This document shows, in pieces, positions 60,961-64,000 of a DNA stretch of 64,000 bases. The stretch lies in assembly GCA_000697475.1 (NCBI GenBank), contig JNEU01000984.1, forward strand, positions 124,001-188,000, given 5' to 3'. The translations under genes and the position numbers were made by a program. The DNA comes from Lichtheimia corymbifera B2541 (Eukaryota; Mucoromycota; Mucoromycetes; Mucorales; Lichtheimiaceae). Position 1 is the stretch's first letter; each line of letters starts with the position of its first letter. The notes beneath the pieces were generated by a model, which was not told the DNA's origin, did not search any database, and worked only from the letters and a program-made list of their open reading frames with translations.

Positions 60961-63175
60961 ATGACTTCACCGAGACCAAGTATATCAGCTGGAAGTCAGC
61001 ACAGTGGATCTACAGTCATTTCCTTGAATGATACAAACGACAACAAGCAGGAAAAGGTGGAACAACAACAACAACAGCACGAACAGCAACAACAAGGTTC
61101 TTCGCAAGACGAAAAGAAAAAAGCTCAAGATGATAATGCAAACACCTCAACCAAGAAATCGCCTTTGGAAATCCTACGTATCATTGTGCTTTTATTTGGC
61201 ATGATGCTTTCCATGTTTACAGTTACAATCAACAGTACGCTTGTGGCGCCGGCAATGACCATGATCGCTACTGATTTACATGCCCTTAACAACTCGACAT
61301 GGATTGCTACCGCTTTTATGGTTGGCATGGTTGGTTTACAGCCACTCAGCGGCAAGGTACACAATTTAGATTTTATGCATAGCGTACCTGTATATTAACT
61401 CAATCGGGACTTCTCCTTCCTCTCACAGTTTGCTGACATTTTTGGTCGTAAACCAGTACTCCTCTTTGGATTGTCGCTCTTCTTACTCGGCTCGTTGGTC
61501 AATGCACTGAGCCCTTCGATCAACGGATTAATCGCTGGGAGGGCTCTTCAAGGAACCGGCAGTGGAAATATCATTCCAATCTTGTACGTTGTCATTGCCG
61601 ATATTGCTCCGCTCAAATGGCGTCCTCGAATGCAGTCCATGATGTCGTTGATCTATGGCTTGTCGTCTGTGGTAAGTCAAGGACATGATTGTATATTCAA
61701 GTACGCATGGATTTATTGTATGTCGAATATTAGGTGGGACCTCTCATTGGTGGTCCATTTGTGGATAACCTTAGCTGGCGATGGGTGAGTATTGTTATAT
61801 CATTTGCACTTGTCTACTATCCACCCTACTGACCTCCATTGGTGCTTAGGATTTCTGGTTAGATGTCATTCTTGCTGGTATCGCCATCACTATCAATACC
61901 ATCTTGCTCAAAGAAACGGGCCAACCACGCACTGAATCCATTATGACCAAGATCAAGCGTATCGATTTCCTGGGCGTTATCACTGTGATTGCATTCATTG
62001 TGTGCTTGTTGCTTGGAGTAACTTGGGGTCCACAGGTATGTATACTTTTTGCAGAAGGTGGATGACAATTGATGACTGATTTGGGCTCTTTAATAGTATG
62101 GCTGGAGTGATTCGCATAGCATTGGCGCTTTTGTTGGTGCTGGAGTGGCTCTTATTGCTCTCATCTTTGTCGAGACTCGAGTTGCCAAGGAACCAGTAAG
62201 TCGAATACATTCAAATGTGTCATACAGGTCTCATTCACACATCTACTACTTTTTTAGCTGATGCCTCGAGAAGTCATGCTCAATCCCGGCATATTTATCG
62301 TCTACATGTACATGTCCTGCTTGGGTCTTTCATTCATGGGCACGTTGTATTTCGCTCCGATGATGTATCAAGCGGTTTTTGGTGCTGACGCTACAGGATC
62401 CGGTATACGCCTCATCCCCTTTGTTGTGTGCTTGATCATTGGTTCCGTATCGAGTGGCATCCTCTTACCACGATTTCCCTATTGCAAAGTGTATATCATG
62501 GTTGGTGCAGCATCCAATGTTTTGGGCTATGGCTTATTTTCCACTGTAAATGAAAATGCCAACTGGGGTCGTCAAGCATGTTTCTTAACATTCAGCGGTA
62601 AGTAAATGCACATTCAATATGAACCATCTGCTCATTATATATGGCATCCATCCATCCCTAGGCCTGGCATTCGGTTTATCCCAGCTCAATGCTATCATGG
62701 GTGTGCAATCTGTGGCTGGCAAAAAGTATATGGCTATTGCAACATCATTGGTAAGTTATGCATGCATCACCGAAGACCTGATTATTAACCATGTTTTCTG
62801 TAATAGAACAACTTTTTCATGCTGCTTTGCGGCTCTTTGGCTATCTCAGTATACCAGACGGTCATGCAAACATTTCTACAAGCACAGCTCGTGGGTGTAT
62901 CGCAAGATGTCCTCGCCGTTGCCAATGAGTATGGTGCGCTAAGCAACTATCTTTATATCCGTGACATGCCGCAAGAATATCAAGGCCCTATCATCCATGC
63001 TTATATGAATGCATTACACAACGTCTTTATCATTCCCTTGGTTGCCGGTGGCATAGGCTTCATTTGTGCTTGCTTTATCCGCAACATCAAGTATGGTGTT
63101 GGTCTACGTCCCGCTCCTAAAAAGGATGCAGAAGCTGCTCCTCAACAAGAAACTTCCCCAAGCAACAAGCAATAA
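60961..63175 (+). CDS. MFS drug:H+ antiporter, DHA2 (14-TM) family, copy 2
   Basis: Eight exons: 60961-61356, 61429-61671, 61734-61784, 61850-62035, 62097-62195, 62258-62597, 62662-62750, 62807-63175; 590 residues. Same family and layout as the exporter at 31.2 kb: Gln-rich acidic N-terminus, TM1 LFGMMLSMFTVTINSTLVAP, motif A FADIFGRKP after exon 1, GRALQGTGSGNI, GLAFGLSQLNAIMGVQSVAG and hydrophilic tail ending SPSNKQ. All introns are GT-AG. Several intron positions match copy 1 exactly (after LSGK, after WRW, before YGW, after AKEP, within F-S-G, before NNF), so the two are paralogues by duplication, though 27 kb apart. Substrate unknown. Confidence 0.92.
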
Positions 63176-63575
63176 TAGGCCCGTAGCAGTTTGCTCATTC
63201 GAGTGGTATCTTCATATTTCATTCGCATAGTAGATCACCTTATTTGTATCATAATCTCACACCACTTTTTGCATACACCACTAATACGTTCATCAATAAT
63301 ACATTTCTTTTTTTCACACAAACAATGAAAATGTGTATACTCTTTATTTGCTTATGTCACGACAATATAATGAATGGTGCACCCAGGGAGGGACTGTCGT
63401 CGGTTGCCATGGCACCGCATCCAGCTAATAGGAGCTGGGAAAATGGTCATGCATTAATATCATGCACTTCTCTCACGGGTAGTCAGCAACGTCCTTCCAG
63501 TACATATGATAGTAAACACACCTGCACTATCTACCACGTCATCTTCTTTCTCTCTTTCTTTTACGCGTTACAAAC
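63176..63575. other. Intergenic between MFS copy 2 and the nitronate monooxygenase gene
   Basis: 400 bases, no coding signal. The pyrimidine-rich tract near 63541-63562 sits just before the next ATG. Confidence 0.5.

Positions 63576-64000
<425 letters not shown>

Overview
This is a fungal nuclear contig, most likely from a mucoralean (Mucoromycota) genome. The evidence is many short 50-80 nt spliceosomal introns, moderate GC content, homopolymeric CAA/CAG and GAT tracts inside regulatory genes, and a gene set that fits this group (ADP1-type ABC transporter, trisporoid-type carotenoid oxygenase, two-HMG-box factor). The assignment to Mucorales is inferred from gene style, not from a marker gene. 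Exon coordinates were built by hand from reading frame, splice consensus and remembered family conservation; none has been tested against RNA.

Layout. 1-6.98 kb: the 3' end of cytosolic acetyl-CoA carboxylase, a glutamate-carboxypeptidase-II/transferrin-receptor-like membrane protein that appears to have lost its catalytic residues, mitochondrial initiation factor 3, and ketopantoate hydroxymethyltransferase (panB). 8.35-13.5 kb: an EGF-containing ABCG transporter and an NSUN3/4-type RNA m5C methyltransferase. 13.6-21.6 kb, all on the minus strand: a two-HMG-box factor, a type II membrane glycosyltransferase-like protein, and a protein carrying only a degenerate kinase C-lobe.

21.6-31.2 kb is gene-poor. 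It holds a tRNA-Pro(AGG) and a decayed multi-copy element: a 773-codon GIY-YIG-nuclease-like reading frame with a nonsense codon and a small deletion near its 3' end, facing an inverted 3' fragment of a second copy, plus a short tail of a possible third copy. This is the part most likely to be undescribed.

31.2-46.6 kb: a DHA2 MFS exporter, an orphan Gln/Asn-rich regulator, an orphan membrane-anchored protein, a bZIP factor, a P-loop polynucleotide-kinase-like protein, the SMC5/6 subunit Nse3 (MAGE domain), the OST subunit DAD1/Ost2 and a carotenoid cleavage oxygenase. 47.3-64 kb: the CAF-1 large subunit, a MARCH-type RING-CH membrane E3 ligase, Rac1, an F-box/Kelch protein, a second DHA2 MFS exporter paralogous to the first, and the 5' end of a nitronate monooxygenase.

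The genes do not form a metabolic cluster; this is ordinary fungal gene order. Points of interest are four GC-AG introns in three genes, two predicted dead enzymes (M28 peptidase-like and kinase-like), the decayed GIY-YIG element, and a pair of ACGCGT boxes just upstream of the CAF-1 gene.
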